64,000 bases of DNA from assembly GCA_965199815.1 (NCBI GenBank), contig CBDATE010000033.1, positions 310,001-374,000 of the forward strand, written 5' to 3'. The DNA comes from Azotimanducus sp965199815. Lineage in GTDB: Bacteria > Pseudomonadota > Gammaproteobacteria > Pseudomonadales > Azotimanducaceae. How positions within the stretch are numbered: position 1 is the first letter of the stretch; every line of letters starts with the position of its first letter. The notes under the pieces were generated by a model. That model made no database searches and was not told where the DNA came from. It saw only the letters and a list, made by a program, of their open reading frames with translations. Of this stretch, positions 27,700 through 37,014 are shown in pieces. Both the position numbers and the translations under genes were made by a program.

Positions 27700-28515
27700 T
27701 CAGGTTTGGCACTTGGGGCAATAGTAGGTTGAGCGCGTGCCCGAGAGGCGACGAACAGGCTTCCCGCAGCGTACGCACTCGCATCCGGCGCGGTCATAGA
27801 CCTTGAGATTCTGTGTGAAGTAGCCCGGGTTGCCATCGCTCGAATAAAAATCCCTGAGTGTGGTGCCGCCCTGATTGATGGCGCGATGAAGCGTGTGTTT
27901 GGTGGCCTCGGCGAGGCGCTGATAGCGGCCCCTGGCGATGCGACCAGCGGCTCTGGTGGGGCGAATACCAGCCTCGAACAAGGCCTCGCTTGCATAGATG
28001 TTGCCCACGCCGCCGAGAATTCTGGCGTTCATCAGGAAATCCTTGACCCGCACACGCCGCCCTCTGGACCTGGCGTACAGATAGTCGCCATCAAGCTCGG
28101 GCGAGAGGGCATCCGGGCCGAGTTCGCGCAGCAGGAAGTGGTCGCTCACCGGAGCGGGCTGGTGATGCAGACTGCCGAATCGACGCGGGTCGCGATAGCG
28201 CAGTATCAGGCCGTCGAACAGCAAATCGAGATGGTCGTGTGCTTGTGGCGGCGGCGGGTGCTCGAGCAGACGAAAGCTGCCCGACATGCCGAGATGAGCG
28301 ATCAGGCAGTGTGACCCGCCAGCTGAATCAAAGTGAAACAGCAGATACTTGGCAATGCGTGTGATGTCGTTGAGGCATGCGTCCCTGAGTGCATCCGGGA
28401 GCGACACGGGCCAACGAAGATGTGGATTACGCAATATCCATCCACGCAAGACGCGACCCTTCAGGGGTGCTGACAGGGCGCGACGGACAGTCTCGACCTC
28501 CGGTAATTCGGGCAT
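27700..28515 (-). CDS. mutM: Formamidopyrimidine-DNA glycosylase MutM (Fpg)
   Basis: 271 residues. It excises 8-oxoguanine and formamidopyrimidines and nicks the abasic site. The catalytic N-terminus PELPEVETVRR is intact after Met removal. AHLGMSGSFRLL, RYRDPRRFG and NARILGGVGNIYASEALFEA (helix-two-turn-helix) follow. The C-terminal zinc finger is C-x2-C ... C-x2-C (CECVRCGKP, YYCPKCQ). It is downstream of rpmB and rpmG on the same strand, a frequent arrangement. Confidence 0.97.
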   Translation of the reverse strand: MPELPEVETVRRALSAPLKGRVLRGWILRNPHLRWPVSLPDALRDACLNDITRIAKYLLFHFDSAGGSHCLIAHLGMSGSFRLLEHPPPPQAHDHLDLLFDGLILRYRDPRRFGSLHHQPAPVSDHFLLRELGPDALSPELDGDYLYARSRGRRVRVKDFLMNARILGGVGNIYASEALFEAGIRPTRAAGRIARGRYQRLAEATKHTLHRAINQGGTTLRDFYSSDGNPGYFTQNLKVYDRAGCECVRCGKPVRRLSGTRSTYYCPKCQT

Positions 28516-28584
28516 TCGGGAAGTGGCCGCGGGCAGGCTCCGAGCGGGTCGAACAGACCCTGAACAGTCCCCGGAAAATCAAGG

Positions 28585-28752
28585 CTACTTGATTTTCGCT
28601 TCCTTGTAGAGGACATGCTGGCGCACAACCGGATCGTACTTGCGCAGTTCGAGCTTTTCCGACTGCCCGCGCGGGTTCTTGGTGGTGACGTAGAAGTGCC
28701 CGGTACCGGCCGAGGATACCAGCTTGATCTTGTTCTGTTTGCGGTCTGCCAT
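28585..28752 (-). CDS. rpmG: 50S ribosomal protein L33
   Basis: 55 residues, beginning MADRKQNKIKLVSSAGTGH and continuing FYVTTKNPRG, LRKYDPVVRQHVLYKE and AKIK, the typical gammaproteobacterial L33. It lacks the cysteine pairs of the zinc form. It binds near the E site of the large subunit. It lies 85 bp after rpmB and 69 bp before mutM. Confidence 0.96.
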   Translation of the reverse strand: MADRKQNKIKLVSSAGTGHFYVTTKNPRGQSEKLELRKYDPVVRQHVLYKEAKIK

Positions 28753-28837
28753 GACGAGTTCTTGTCAGTTCGGGGAGTTCGGGGAGTTTGGGTAGTACAG
28801 GAAGTTCTGGGAGTACACGAAGTGTGCGGAGCCGGGG

Positions 28838-29074
28838 TTAAATCTTCTCGCCACGCTGGCGAGCGCGCCTTATCACTTCCTCGATACCGAGCTTGTCGAT
28901 GGTTCGCAGGCCATGGTTCGATACGCGAAGGCGAATATGGCGACGCTCGCTCTCGATCCAGAACCTGTGCACTTGCAGGTTGGGAAGAAACCTGCGGCGG
29001 GTCTTGTTCTGTGCGTGCGAGACATTGTTGCCCACCATGGGGCGCTTTCCTGTGGCTTGACAAACTTGAGACAT
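28838..29074 (-). CDS. rpmB: 50S ribosomal protein L28
   Basis: 78 residues from the ATG at 29074 (MSQVCQATGKRPMVGNNVSH, then NKTRRRFLPNLQ and HIRLRVSNHGLRTIDKLG), a typical L28. An upstream ATG at 29104 adds ten residues without family similarity. The 85-bp spacer to rpmG contains short tandem units (GAACTTCC, GAACTCCCC, GAACTGAC). Expression is probably from the promoter at 29125-29154. Confidence 0.96.
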   Translation of the reverse strand: MSQVCQATGKRPMVGNNVSHAQNKTRRRFLPNLQVHRFWIESERRHIRLRVSNHGLRTIDKLGIEEVIRRARQRGEKI

Positions 29075-29124
29075 GTGAATCCCGCTCGTGGTGTGTGGGC
29101 GCATGGACGCTGAATTGAGTGCGC

Positions 29125-29154
29125 TTTATACAGCAAGCGGGCGCTTCGACTCAA
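29125..29154 (-). promoter_or_regulatory. Probable sigma-70 promoter of rpmB-rpmG
   Basis: On the minus strand TTGAGT (29154-29149), an 18-bp spacer, and TATAAA (29130-29125), about 50 bp upstream of the rpmB ATG. Spacing and hexamers fit a vegetative promoter. Confidence 0.55.
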
Positions 29155-29512
29155 GCGGTGTGTGCTCGTTCATCCAGAATGATTCCGAAGTTGCGAGTAG
29201 GTGATTGATGTATCACAGAGGAGGGAAAGCACTGAACACGGAGTTGTGGATGTGTCAAGCTGGAGAGGTTGAAGTGCAGGAATTGGGTGATGGGCAGGCC
29301 GACCACGGCAAGCAAAGTGGTGCTTGATGATGTGCAGCATATTCCAACGCCAAGGCGAGCTGGATACCGTGGCCTCGCAGATCAACTCCGCTTCGCCACT
29401 TCATTGGCCTCGAAACCGATCCGGTCTGCTATGCTCTCAACGCAACTGCGGATTGGTGACAATGCGCCTTTCCGCCCACCGAAAGTGCAGCGACCAGCCA
29501 GAGGCAAAGGCG
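29155..29512. other. Intergenic region between rpmB and the second mod gene
   Basis: About 360 bp with no gene I can support. An extended -10-like TGCTATGCT is at 29427-29435, roughly 80 bp before the mod start, and could drive the mod-res pair. No matching -35 was seen. Confidence 0.35.
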
Positions 29513-32500
29513 ATGAACAGCAATCAACGCAGCCCTATCCAGAAGTTCCAGAGCTTGCTGCGCGAGCTGTTCCAGTTCGACTGCGCGGACCTCGACTTCG
29601 GCATCTACCGGATCATGAACCGCAAGCGCGATGTGGTGGAGCGGTTTATCTCCACCAAGCTGCCAGAAGCTGTGGATGTGGAGTTGGGCAGCGGGACGCT
29701 GGCCCGGCAGGCGGAAGCCAAAGCCGCGTTGCAGGAAGCTCGGCAGCAAGTGGTTGAATTGCTCGGCGGAGATGCCCTCGACGCTTACGGAGATGTCGTG
29801 CCTGCGTTAGCTGGCACACCGGTCGCCAAAACGTATCTCGCCGCCAAGGCCCGTGTGGGCACCAGTCGCAGCCGTGAGGCACTGGAAACGGACATCTACA
29901 ACCACCTTTACACGTTTTTCAACCGCTACTATCAAGATGGCGATTTCATCTCCAAGCGGCGATACTCCCGCAACCACCGCTACGCAATTCCCTACAACGG
30001 CGAGGAGGTGCATCTTCACTGGGCCAACAGCGACCAGTACTACATCAAGACGGATGAATACTTCCATAGTTACCAATGGAAGACACCAACAGGGATAACC
30101 GTTCATTTTCGGGTGGATGCCGCCGATGTGGAGCAGAACAATCTCAATGGTGAACGCCGCTTTTTCGTTCCTCGTGGAACTGACACGAAATGGGATTCCG
30201 AGACCCGCACCCTTACGGTGCCGTTCGACTACCGGCCACTGTCCGCCAACGAACGGGCTGAAAACGGCAACCGACAGGAGAGGATCAATGCCGTGGCACT
30301 CGATGACTTGCCAACGCATATCGAGCATGCGGACGCATTGTCGGTCTTTGCTGGCGAGCACAGCCGCAACGTGGATGACAAACCCATCACCCATTTCGAA
30401 CACCATCTGCGCCGGTACACGCGCCGGAACGACTCCGACTTCTTCATCCACAAGGATCTGCGAGGATTCCTCGACCGCGAACTGGACTTCTACCTCAAGA
30501 ATGAAGTCTTGAACCTTGCCAATCTGGAGGCTGCGGGAGAGCAGGCCGCGGAAGGATGGTTCCAGCAACTGCGTCTGACAAAGAAAATTGGCGGCCAGAT
30601 CATCGATTTCCTGGCCCAGATCGAAGGCTTCCAGAAGATGCTCTGGGAAAAGAGGAAGTTCATCACGGAAACCAACTACTGCATCGCGCTGCGTTGCATC
30701 CCGAAGATATTCCATGAAGAGATTGCGGCCAATGAAACGCAGTGGGCAGAGTGGCGCTCACTGTCGCTGCTTGATGATGAGGCCGTGCGGCTGACCGATC
30801 CTGAGGCAGCCATCGAGCAGCGAATCGGCCACCTCGAGCTTCACGGCGCACTCATGCTGGACACCGCCCATTTCACTGATGAGTTCGTGGACCGCCTGCT
30901 GGCCACTTTTGACGAGCTGGATGAAGCCGCCGATGGATTGCTCGTTCACGGCGACAACTGGCAAGCACCGCGTCTGCTGCAATTCCGATATCAAGATGCA
31001 GTGCAGTGCGTCCACATTGATCCGCCATACAACACGGCCACAAGTGGTTTTCTATACAAAAACAGCTATCGGCACTCCAGTTGGCTGGCGATGATGCATG
31101 ATCGGATCGAAGCGGGCATCGCGCTAATGCGCCCTGACGGCGCTTTTCTCTGCCACATTGACGAGAACGAGTACGAAAGGCTGCACATCTTGTTTTCGCA
31201 CATGGGCGTTCCGGATGGCGGGACCGTCATATGGGACAAGAAAAATCCGATGCTCGGTCGAAAGCAAATCGCGACGGCACATGAATATGTGCTGTGGCGG
31301 ACCTGGAATGAGGCTTCCGTATTCATGCGATCCGACAACGTCAACAAGATCCTGAAAAAAGCAGCGTCGTGCATTCGCCTGGAAGGGGGCGTTAATGATC
31401 GATCCAGAAAGGAATTTCGGACTTGGCTAGTCAAGCAAAAAGACTTTAGCGGGGGAGAACGGGCGTATGAACATATCGATGATGACGGACGAGTGTTTCA
31501 GAGCGTAGCGATGGGAGCGCCAGAACCGAGGGAGGACAGGAAGTTTCATGTTCCCTTGATGCACCCGAAAACGAATAAACCTTGCCCTGTCCCGCCAAAC
31601 GGCTGGTCGCGAGCTCCAGAGACGCTGCGGCAGCTGGTCGAGCGGAGCGAGATTATTTTCGGCAAGGATGAGTCGGCTCAACCGCGACGGAAAGTCTTTC
31701 TGTCAGAGGGAACCAAGCGTCAGATGCCATCCGTGATACGGGACTCGGGGCGGGGCAAGGGAGATTTGGACAAGCTGGGACTGGTGTTCCCTTATTGCCA
31801 TCCGGTTTCCTTGTACGAGGAACTCATTGGTGCTGCGGCAGCGCAGCGCGACGCGTACGTCATGGACCACTTCGCGGGCTCTGGAACGACCGCACATGCT
31901 GTTGTAAACCTGAACCGGGCAGACGGAGGCAGTCGCAAGTTCATCTTGACGGAAGTCGGCAAGCAATTTGATGGCGTACTGCTCCCTCGCCTCAAAAAAA
32001 TCGCATTCTCTCCTGTTTGGAGTAAGGCCAGACCGCGGGAGATAGCCGAGAATGATCAACCGCAACAGTCTCCTCGCATCATCAAATACATACGCCTCGA
32101 GTCCTACGAGGACGCACTGGACAGCATCGAGTTCGACCAACGCGCAGGTGAGCTCGAGCTTGAGGACAGGATCGAAGGCTATCTGATCAACTACATGCTC
32201 AAGTGGGAGACGAAGGACAGCGAAACACTCCTGAACCCCTCCAGGCTGATGGCTCCATTTGACTACCTGCTTCGCGTCCACACGAATGGCAACACCGTGG
32301 ACCGCCGGGTTGACTTGGCCGAAACCTTCAACTATCTGCTCGGCCTGAAGGTGCGAACCCGTCGCGTGTACATGGACGAAGAGCGGCGTTATCTCGTCTT
32401 TCGCGGAGAAACCCGCGAGCAGCCGGGGCGCACCACCGTGGTGATTTGGCGCGACACGATGAACTGGCGCGAAGCCGAACTGAGGCGCGACCGGGAGTTT

Positions 32501-32659
32501 GTGGCGAAGAACGAGATTACCAGAGGTGCTGACACGATCTACGTGAACGGCATGTCCTGTATTCTCGGTGGCAAGCCTGTTGAGCCGATCTTCAAGGAGA
32601 GGATGTTCGCCGGAGTATCCGGCCCGAGCAGGCCCACACATGCCAAGACAACCCTCTAG
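29513..32659 (+). CDS. Type III-like DNA adenine methyltransferase (Mod) with a long N-terminal extension
   Basis: 1048 residues from ATG 29513 (AAAGG six bases upstream). Motif IV HIDPPYNTATSGF is near residue 502 and motif I HFAGSGTTAHAV near 786, the order of beta-class N6-adenine methylases such as type III Mod. A target-recognition region lies between them. Classic type III Mod proteins are about 600-650 residues with DPPY near residue 120, so this one has some 400 extra N-terminal residues. That part contains LYTFFNRYYQDGDF and KRRYSRNHRY and is shared with the partial gene at 1-513. The stop overlaps the res gene by 20 bp, so translation is coupled. It should set the methylation pattern that protects the host from its partner. 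Confidence 0.9.
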   Translation: MNSNQRSPIQKFQSLLRELFQFDCADLDFGIYRIMNRKRDVVERFISTKLPEAVDVELGSGTLARQAEAKAALQEARQQVVELLGGDALDAYGDVVPALAGTPVAKTYLAAKARVGTSRSREALETDIYNHLYTFFNRYYQDGDFISKRRYSRNHRYAIPYNGEEVHLHWANSDQYYIKTDEYFHSYQWKTPTGITVHFRVDAADVEQNNLNGERRFFVPRGTDTKWDSETRTLTVPFDYRPLSANERAENGNRQERINAVALDDLPTHIEHADALSVFAGEHSRNVDDKPITHFEHHLRRYTRRNDSDFFIHKDLRGFLDRELDFYLKNEVLNLANLEAAGEQAAEGWFQQLRLTKKIGGQIIDFLAQIEGFQKMLWEKRKFITETNYCIALRCIPKIFHEEIAANETQWAEWRSLSLLDDEAVRLTDPEAAIEQRIGHLELHGALMLDTAHFTDEFVDRLLATFDELDEAADGLLVHGDNWQAPRLLQFRYQDAVQCVHIDPPYNTATSGFLYKNSYRHSSWLAMMHDRIEAGIALMRPDGAFLCHIDENEYERLHILFSHMGVPDGGTVIWDKKNPMLGRKQIATAHEYVLWRTWNEASVFMRSDNVNKILKKAASCIRLEGGVNDRSRKEFRTWLVKQKDFSGGERAYEHIDDDGRVFQSVAMGAPEPREDRKFHVPLMHPKTNKPCPVPPNGWSRAPETLRQLVERSEIIFGKDESAQPRRKVFLSEGTKRQMPSVIRDSGRGKGDLDKLGLVFPYCHPVSLYEELIGAAAAQRDAYVMDHFAGSGTTAHAVVNLNRADGGSRKFILTEVGKQFDGVLLPRLKKIAFSPVWSKARPREIAENDQPQQSPRIIKYIRLESYEDALDSIEFDQRAGELELEDRIEGYLINYMLKWETKDSETLLNPSRLMAPFDYLLRVHTNGNTVDRRVDLAETFNYLLGLKVRTRRVYMDEERRYLVFRGETREQPGRTTVVIWRDTMNWREAELRRDREFVAKNEITRGADTIYVNGMSCILGGKPVEPIFKERMFAGVSGPSRPTHAKTTL

Positions 32660-35600
32660 GAGAGGCGACGGGGCAGGTCAATCCGTCGCGCTCGAGCGGC
32701 GGCTGACGCTGCTCGCATGGCTGCATCAACGGCTCGGCTATCAGGATACACGGGAGCTTCTCGCCGACTTGAGCCAGGTCGATGAGGGCTTTGACGCAGA
32801 CGGGCGCAGCCACGCCCTTGCGCGGCTCGCTTCGAGTTCGAAGCGTTTCGTCGGTATCAGCAGTGAGGATCTGGAGGGCTACGACAGCAACATCCGCACA
32901 GCACTTGATGCCATGAACAGGGGGCGGGCAGAACCCATCAGGTTGCGCTACTTCCAGTATCTTGCGGCGCTGTACACCGAGATGTACCTTGATCACCGTT
33001 TGAACCGAACCGGTGCCTTTCTTGACTCCCTGAACAGCTCGGTGCGGGAACGCAACTTGGGCCGCAGCCCATCCGAACGGGTGTTCCATGAGTTCACCCT
33101 GGAAGACCTCGACAAGCTCGCGTTCTGGATGGCAACCGGCAGCGGCAAGACGCTGCTGCTCCACCTGAACTACCGCCAATTCCTGCACTACAACGACAAG
33201 CCGCTCGACAACATCATCCTGATCACGCCAAACGAGGGATTGAGCGAACAGCACTTGGCGGACATGGCGATGTCCAACATTCCATGCCGCCGGTTCGAAT
33301 TGGACGGCCAACCGACGATTGACGCAGACATTGTGGAGGTCACCGAAATCACCAAGCTCGTCCTGGAGAAGCGCGGGGAGGGGCACAGCGTTCCTGTTGA
33401 TGCTTTTGAAGGCAATAACCTGATCTTCGTGGACGAAGGCCACAAGGGATCGGGTGGCGAAGCCTGGCGCCTGGTACGCAACGCCATCGGGGCGACTGGC
33501 TTCACCTTCGAGTACAGCGCAACCTTCGGGCAGGCCCTCACTGCGGCGCGCAACGATGCCTTGACGGCCGAATACGGCAAGGCGATTGTGTTCGACTACT
33601 CCTACCGTCACTTCTATAACGACGGGCACGGCAAGGATTTCAGCATCCTCAACCTGCTGCAGGATCCCGGCGAACATACCGACATGCTTCTGCTTGCCAA
33701 CCTGCTATCCTTCCACGAGCAGCAATCGGTGTTCCGTGACAACGCCGAGGGGATGCGGCGCTACAACATCGAGCAGCCTTTGTGGACACTCGTGGGCACG
33801 AGCGTCAACGCCGTCTATTCGGAAAACAGGCGCAAGCGTAGTGACGTGCTCACGGCAATTCGTCTCCTGCACCGTTTTCTCAGCGACCGAGCGTGGGCTG
33901 TCGCCGCCATTGGCCAACTTCTGGAAGGCAATTCCGGGCTCAGAGGCACACAGGGAGACTTGCTTGAAGGCAAGTTCGATTACCTGAAAACGCAGTCCCC
34001 AGCAACAATCCACGATGACATAGTGACGAACACGCTGCATTCCCCCAACGCCGGTGGCTTGCTCCTGTGCGACATCAAGGGTGCTGCCGGGGAACTTGGC
34101 CTGAAAGTTGCCGGTGCCCAACACTACTTTGGGCTGATATACATCGGTGACACCCCGGCCTTCAAGAAGCTCGTCGTTGAGGATGGCTCCGGAATCACCG
34201 TGGAGGTCGATGCGATTTCGGGGTCGCTCTTCGGGGATGTCAATCGCCCGGGCACGACCATCGAAATTCTCATTGGTGCCCGAAAGTTTCTGGAGGGTTG
34301 GAACTCCTGGCGTGTCTCGAACATGGGTCTTCTGAACATCGGGCGCAGCGAAGGGGCGCAAATCATCCAGCTTTTTGGGCGGGGTGTGCGCCTTCGCGGT
34401 CTGGGCATGATGCTCAAGCGCAGCGCAGCGCTGAACGGCAGCCATCCGGCCCACATCAAAAAATTGGAGACGCTCAACATCTTCGCGCTGCGCGCCAACT
34501 ACATGACGAAGTTCCGCGACTATCTGGAACGGGAGGGTGTGGCCACGGAAGGAACACTGGAGCTGGAGTTGCCCATCCGCTCCAATGACGACTGGTTCAG
34601 GAAAGATCTCGTGGTCCCGCGATTGGACGAGGGCAGGAGCTTCAAGGCTGAGCGGGAGTCGCTGCTGGAAGTTGAAGAGGGAGTTCGGGTGAGCCTCGAT
34701 ATGGCGGGTCGGGCACAGGCATTCGCCAGTGGCAAGGTCATTGATGTCTCGGAAGCCACGTCCGGCAGGGGGCACCTGGTTCCCAGGGAAGCCCTCGACT
34801 TGGTGGACTGGAATGCCGCTTATCTGGACATGGCAGCCCATGTGAATGGGCGCAACTTTGACAACTTCGCCATCAAGCCTCGGGAGCTGCGCAGGATCAT
34901 GGAAGAAACATCAGCATACGCGCTGTTTGCGGATGAGAGCCTGACCAACCCGTCAACACTGGAGAACATCGAGGATCTGCAGTACGCAGTCGTCACCATC
35001 CTTCGCAAGTACGCCGACCGCCAGTATCGCAACCGTCGAACCCAGTGGGAGACCGACCACATGCGCTACCGGAAGCTCGATGAGTCGGACCCCAACCTCC
35101 GGTTCAACCTTGATGTAGGCGAGTCAAGGCCGAAGTACATCATCAGCGTGCCACAGAGCCAAGCGGATATCGTGAGGGAGATTCAACAGCTTGCGGCTTC
35201 AGATGCCCTGTACGATTCCGACAATGACCTGCCGCCACGTATTCACTTCGATCGCCATCTGTACCAGCCGCTGTTGATCGAGCAGGCGACGGGTCGAACA
35301 GCCGAAATCAAGGTTTTCCCGCCAAGCCTGAACAAAAGCGAACGCACCTTTGTCAAGGACCTGCGGGACTACTGGGACCAAAGGCAGTTATCCTCCGAAT
35401 ACAGCACTGAGGTTTTTCTCCTGCGCAACCTGTCTCAGGGCCGCGGAGTGGGCTTCTTCGAGGCATCCGGCTTTTACCCGGACTTCATCCTCTGGATCAA
35501 GGACGGAAACACTCAACGAATCGTTTTCATAGAACCTCACGGCATGCTGTACGCCCGCGCCTACGCCCAAGACGACAAGGCTCGACTGCACGAACGCCTG

Positions 35601-35813
35601 CCCGATCTGGCCCAATCAATAACACTCCCTCCGAATATTGCCAGCGTCACCCTTGACTCCTTTATCGTGTCTGCAACACCCTTCCATGAACTTCAGCCCC
35701 GCTACGAGGATGGATCCTGGAGCCGGGAGCGTTTTGCCGAGAAGCACATCCTGTTTCAGGAGGAGCGGGGCACAATTGCGCACGACTACATCGAGGCCAT
35801 ATTCGAGGCTTGA
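32640..35813 (+). CDS. Type III-like restriction subunit Res with an altered nuclease motif
   Basis: 1057 residues from the ATG at 32640, inside the end of mod. Helicase motifs: Walker A MATGSGKT near residue 165, Walker B FVDEGHKG near 263 (DEGH instead of DEAH), SAT in EYSATFG near 292, and motif VI FGRGVRLRG near 580. The C-terminal nuclease segment reads FYPDFILW near 945 and VFIEPHG near 963: the PD and E are in place but the catalytic Lys of PD-(D/E)xK is His. Either this subgroup uses a variant nuclease site or cleavage is impaired. It is the second gene of the mod-res pair. No insertion or frameshift is seen. Confidence 0.9.
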   Translation: MPRQPSRRGDGAGQSVALERRLTLLAWLHQRLGYQDTRELLADLSQVDEGFDADGRSHALARLASSSKRFVGISSEDLEGYDSNIRTALDAMNRGRAEPIRLRYFQYLAALYTEMYLDHRLNRTGAFLDSLNSSVRERNLGRSPSERVFHEFTLEDLDKLAFWMATGSGKTLLLHLNYRQFLHYNDKPLDNIILITPNEGLSEQHLADMAMSNIPCRRFELDGQPTIDADIVEVTEITKLVLEKRGEGHSVPVDAFEGNNLIFVDEGHKGSGGEAWRLVRNAIGATGFTFEYSATFGQALTAARNDALTAEYGKAIVFDYSYRHFYNDGHGKDFSILNLLQDPGEHTDMLLLANLLSFHEQQSVFRDNAEGMRRYNIEQPLWTLVGTSVNAVYSENRRKRSDVLTAIRLLHRFLSDRAWAVAAIGQLLEGNSGLRGTQGDLLEGKFDYLKTQSPATIHDDIVTNTLHSPNAGGLLLCDIKGAAGELGLKVAGAQHYFGLIYIGDTPAFKKLVVEDGSGITVEVDAISGSLFGDVNRPGTTIEILIGARKFLEGWNSWRVSNMGLLNIGRSEGAQIIQLFGRGVRLRGLGMMLKRSAALNGSHPAHIKKLETLNIFALRANYMTKFRDYLEREGVATEGTLELELPIRSNDDWFRKDLVVPRLDEGRSFKAERESLLEVEEGVRVSLDMAGRAQAFASGKVIDVSEATSGRGHLVPREALDLVDWNAAYLDMAAHVNGRNFDNFAIKPRELRRIMEETSAYALFADESLTNPSTLENIEDLQYAVVTILRKYADRQYRNRRTQWETDHMRYRKLDESDPNLRFNLDVGESRPKYIISVPQSQADIVREIQQLAASDALYDSDNDLPPRIHFDRHLYQPLLIEQATGRTAEIKVFPPSLNKSERTFVKDLRDYWDQRQLSSEYSTEVFLLRNLSQGRGVGFFEASGFYPDFILWIKDGNTQRIVFIEPHGMLYARAYAQDDKARLHERLPDLAQSITLPPNIASVTLDSFIVSATPFHELQPRYEDGSWSRERFAEKHILFQEERGTIAHDYIEAIFEA

Positions 35814-36142
35814 TGGCAAAAGGCAGATGGTGAGGGCAGGCATTGCCGTGCCAAAGGAATGCCATCCCCATGGCAAACCTTCCAGTACCCCCCCCCCCCC
35901 CCCCCGCTATACCCCTGCACCCCGCTCGGCGAGCGGATAGGCGGTGGTGTACTTGACCTGCCTGAGGGCGATAGTCGAGTTCAGGTTGCCCACTTCTTGA
36001 CTTCGGAGTTAATTTTGGGATTGGGGGAGGTCAGGTGCTGATAAAACAATGACTTAGGTACTTAACTTTTGGGTTCTGGGGGTGTAGTGCCCCCAAGGAC
36101 TTTTATATTGAAATAACCCACCGCCCGGCGTAGCATGGGTTC
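35814..36142. other. Non-coding stretch with an 18-base poly-C tract
   Basis: No gene is supported here. It holds a run of 18 C at 35888-35905, about 75 bp after the res stop, and a hairpin at 36076-36096 (CTGGGGG ... CCCCCAAG) near the start of the IS1634-like fragment, probably part of that element's left end. Confidence 0.6.
35888..35905. repeat. Homopolymeric C tract (18 C)
   Basis: Eighteen consecutive C residues between TCCAGTA and GCTATA. Such tracts are length-unstable by slipped-strand mispairing; here the tract is outside any recognised coding sequence. Confidence 0.95.
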
Positions 36143-36350
36143 ATGTTTGTGCGCGTCAAGAAAGACACTGACCGCGACCGCTATCGGGTGCAGATCGTGC
36201 AGTCGGTGCGCGATGCAGGCCGAGTACGTCAGAAGGTAGTTCGGCATGTGGGCATAGGTCGTAACGAGTCGGAAGTCGCGGCGCTCAAGGCACTGGCCGA
36301 GACAATCAAGGCGGATATTCTGATGTCATCGGCACCGCGTCGGCGCGAGT
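36143..36350 (+). pseudogene. N-terminal fragment of an IS1634-like transposase
   Basis: About 70 residues with the pattern RYRVQIVQSVRDAGRVRQKV followed by VRHVGIGRNESEVAALKALAETIKADI, which matches the start of IS1634-group (IS4 superfamily) transposases. Full-length members have several hundred residues and no catalytic DDE region follows. The reading frame runs into the left end of the IS3-type fragment around 36350; the exact junction is not determined. Confidence 0.7.
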
Positions 36351-36845
36351 TGTTTAGAAGTGGTCGGGGGAATTTAGACAGTCTGCCAAGGTATGTTTTG
36401 ACCTAAAGGAGACTGACAATGAAGAGAAGGAAGTTCACAGCAGAATTCAAGCGCAAGGTCGTTGTAGAAGCGATGCGCGGTGACCGGACTGCACGAGAGG
36501 TTGCGGCTCGGCATGGTATGAATCCGAGCCAGGTAGGGAAGTGGAAGTCGGAGGCCCTGGATGGGCTGTTAGAAGTGTTTCGGCGTGGTGGTATAGAGAA
36601 GCCAGGGCGGGAGAACGAGAAGCTGGTTGAGATGCTGTATGCGCGGATAGGAGAGTTGACGGTAGAGCGGGATTTTTTTCGCAAGGGTTTGGAGTTCTCG
36701 GGCGAGCGGAGAAGTTAAAGGTGGTGCGGGAGTCGGTCGATATGTCGGTATCGCGCGCCTGCGAGTTGGCGGGTGTGAGCCGGGCATCGGTGTACTACCG
36801 TCCGATTGGCGCGGATGCGGAGACGCTGCTGCTGCAATCGCTAGG
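36351..36845 (+). mobile_element. IS3-family element, truncated
   Basis: Carries a complete orfA (36419-36718) and only the first ~45 codons of orfB before the multi-hairpin repeat begins at 36846. The left boundary is approximate; the right part, including the DDE domain, is missing. Confidence 0.75.
36419..36718 (+). CDS. IS3-family transposase OrfA
   Basis: 99 residues: MKRRKFTAEFKRKVVVEAM, then a helix-turn-helix (TAREVAARHGMNPSQVGKWK) near residues 25-45 and a leucine-rich coiled segment ending with VERDFFRKGLEFSG. This is the typical DNA-binding OrfA of IS3 elements. A T7 run at 36673-36679 in phase T-TTT-TTT could permit the -1 frameshift into orfB, but orfB is truncated, so no active transposase can be made. 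Confidence 0.88.
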   Translation: MKRRKFTAEFKRKVVVEAMRGDRTAREVAARHGMNPSQVGKWKSEALDGLLEVFRRGGIEKPGRENEKLVEMLYARIGELTVERDFFRKGLEFSGERRS

Positions 36846-36855
36846 TATGTTCTGA
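36718..36855 (+). pseudogene. IS3-family OrfB, N-terminal remnant
   Basis: In the -1 frame relative to orfA the reading begins KVVRESVDMSVSRACELAGV, then SRASVYYRPIGADAETLLLQ, the usual start of IS3 OrfB. It stops at 36853-36855 inside the hairpin repeat. The integrase core is absent. Confidence 0.8.
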
Positions 36856-36874
36856 TCAAGTCCATCCGTGGACT
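36846..36874 (-). repeat. Multi-hairpin repeat element, copy 3, outer segment (split by an IS)
   Basis: TATGTTCTGATCAAGTCC then ATCCGTGGACT is the reverse complement of the outer end of copy 1. Joined to 38409 onward, it restores the copy 1 sequence exactly over this module. The last eight bases (36867-36874, CGTGGACT) are repeated at 38401-38408. Confidence 0.9.
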
Positions 36875-36959
36875 GTACTAGTCCAAACAGATGTGAGACT
36901 ACCGGAGCCTGGGTAAGGGTTGATTGATTTCTTTCAGGGAGTGCCCTGGGAACTGGCAG

Positions 36960-37003
36960 TTGTACGCCGGTCATTCATGGCCGGAAGTTCGCTTCCGGCC
37001 ATG
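36960..37003. repeat. REP-like hairpin repeat, copy 2
   Basis: TTGTACGCCGGTCATTC followed by a perfect palindrome ATGGCCGGAAG, loop TTCG, CTTCCGGCCAT. The same unit is inverted at 4591-4633. Confidence 0.65.
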
Positions 37004-37014
37004 ACCAGCCTCTG

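Noticed and set aside
32592..33677. Minus-strand frame of 361 codons opposite the second res gene
   Set aside because: Shadow of the Res helicase domain; no start signal or motif.
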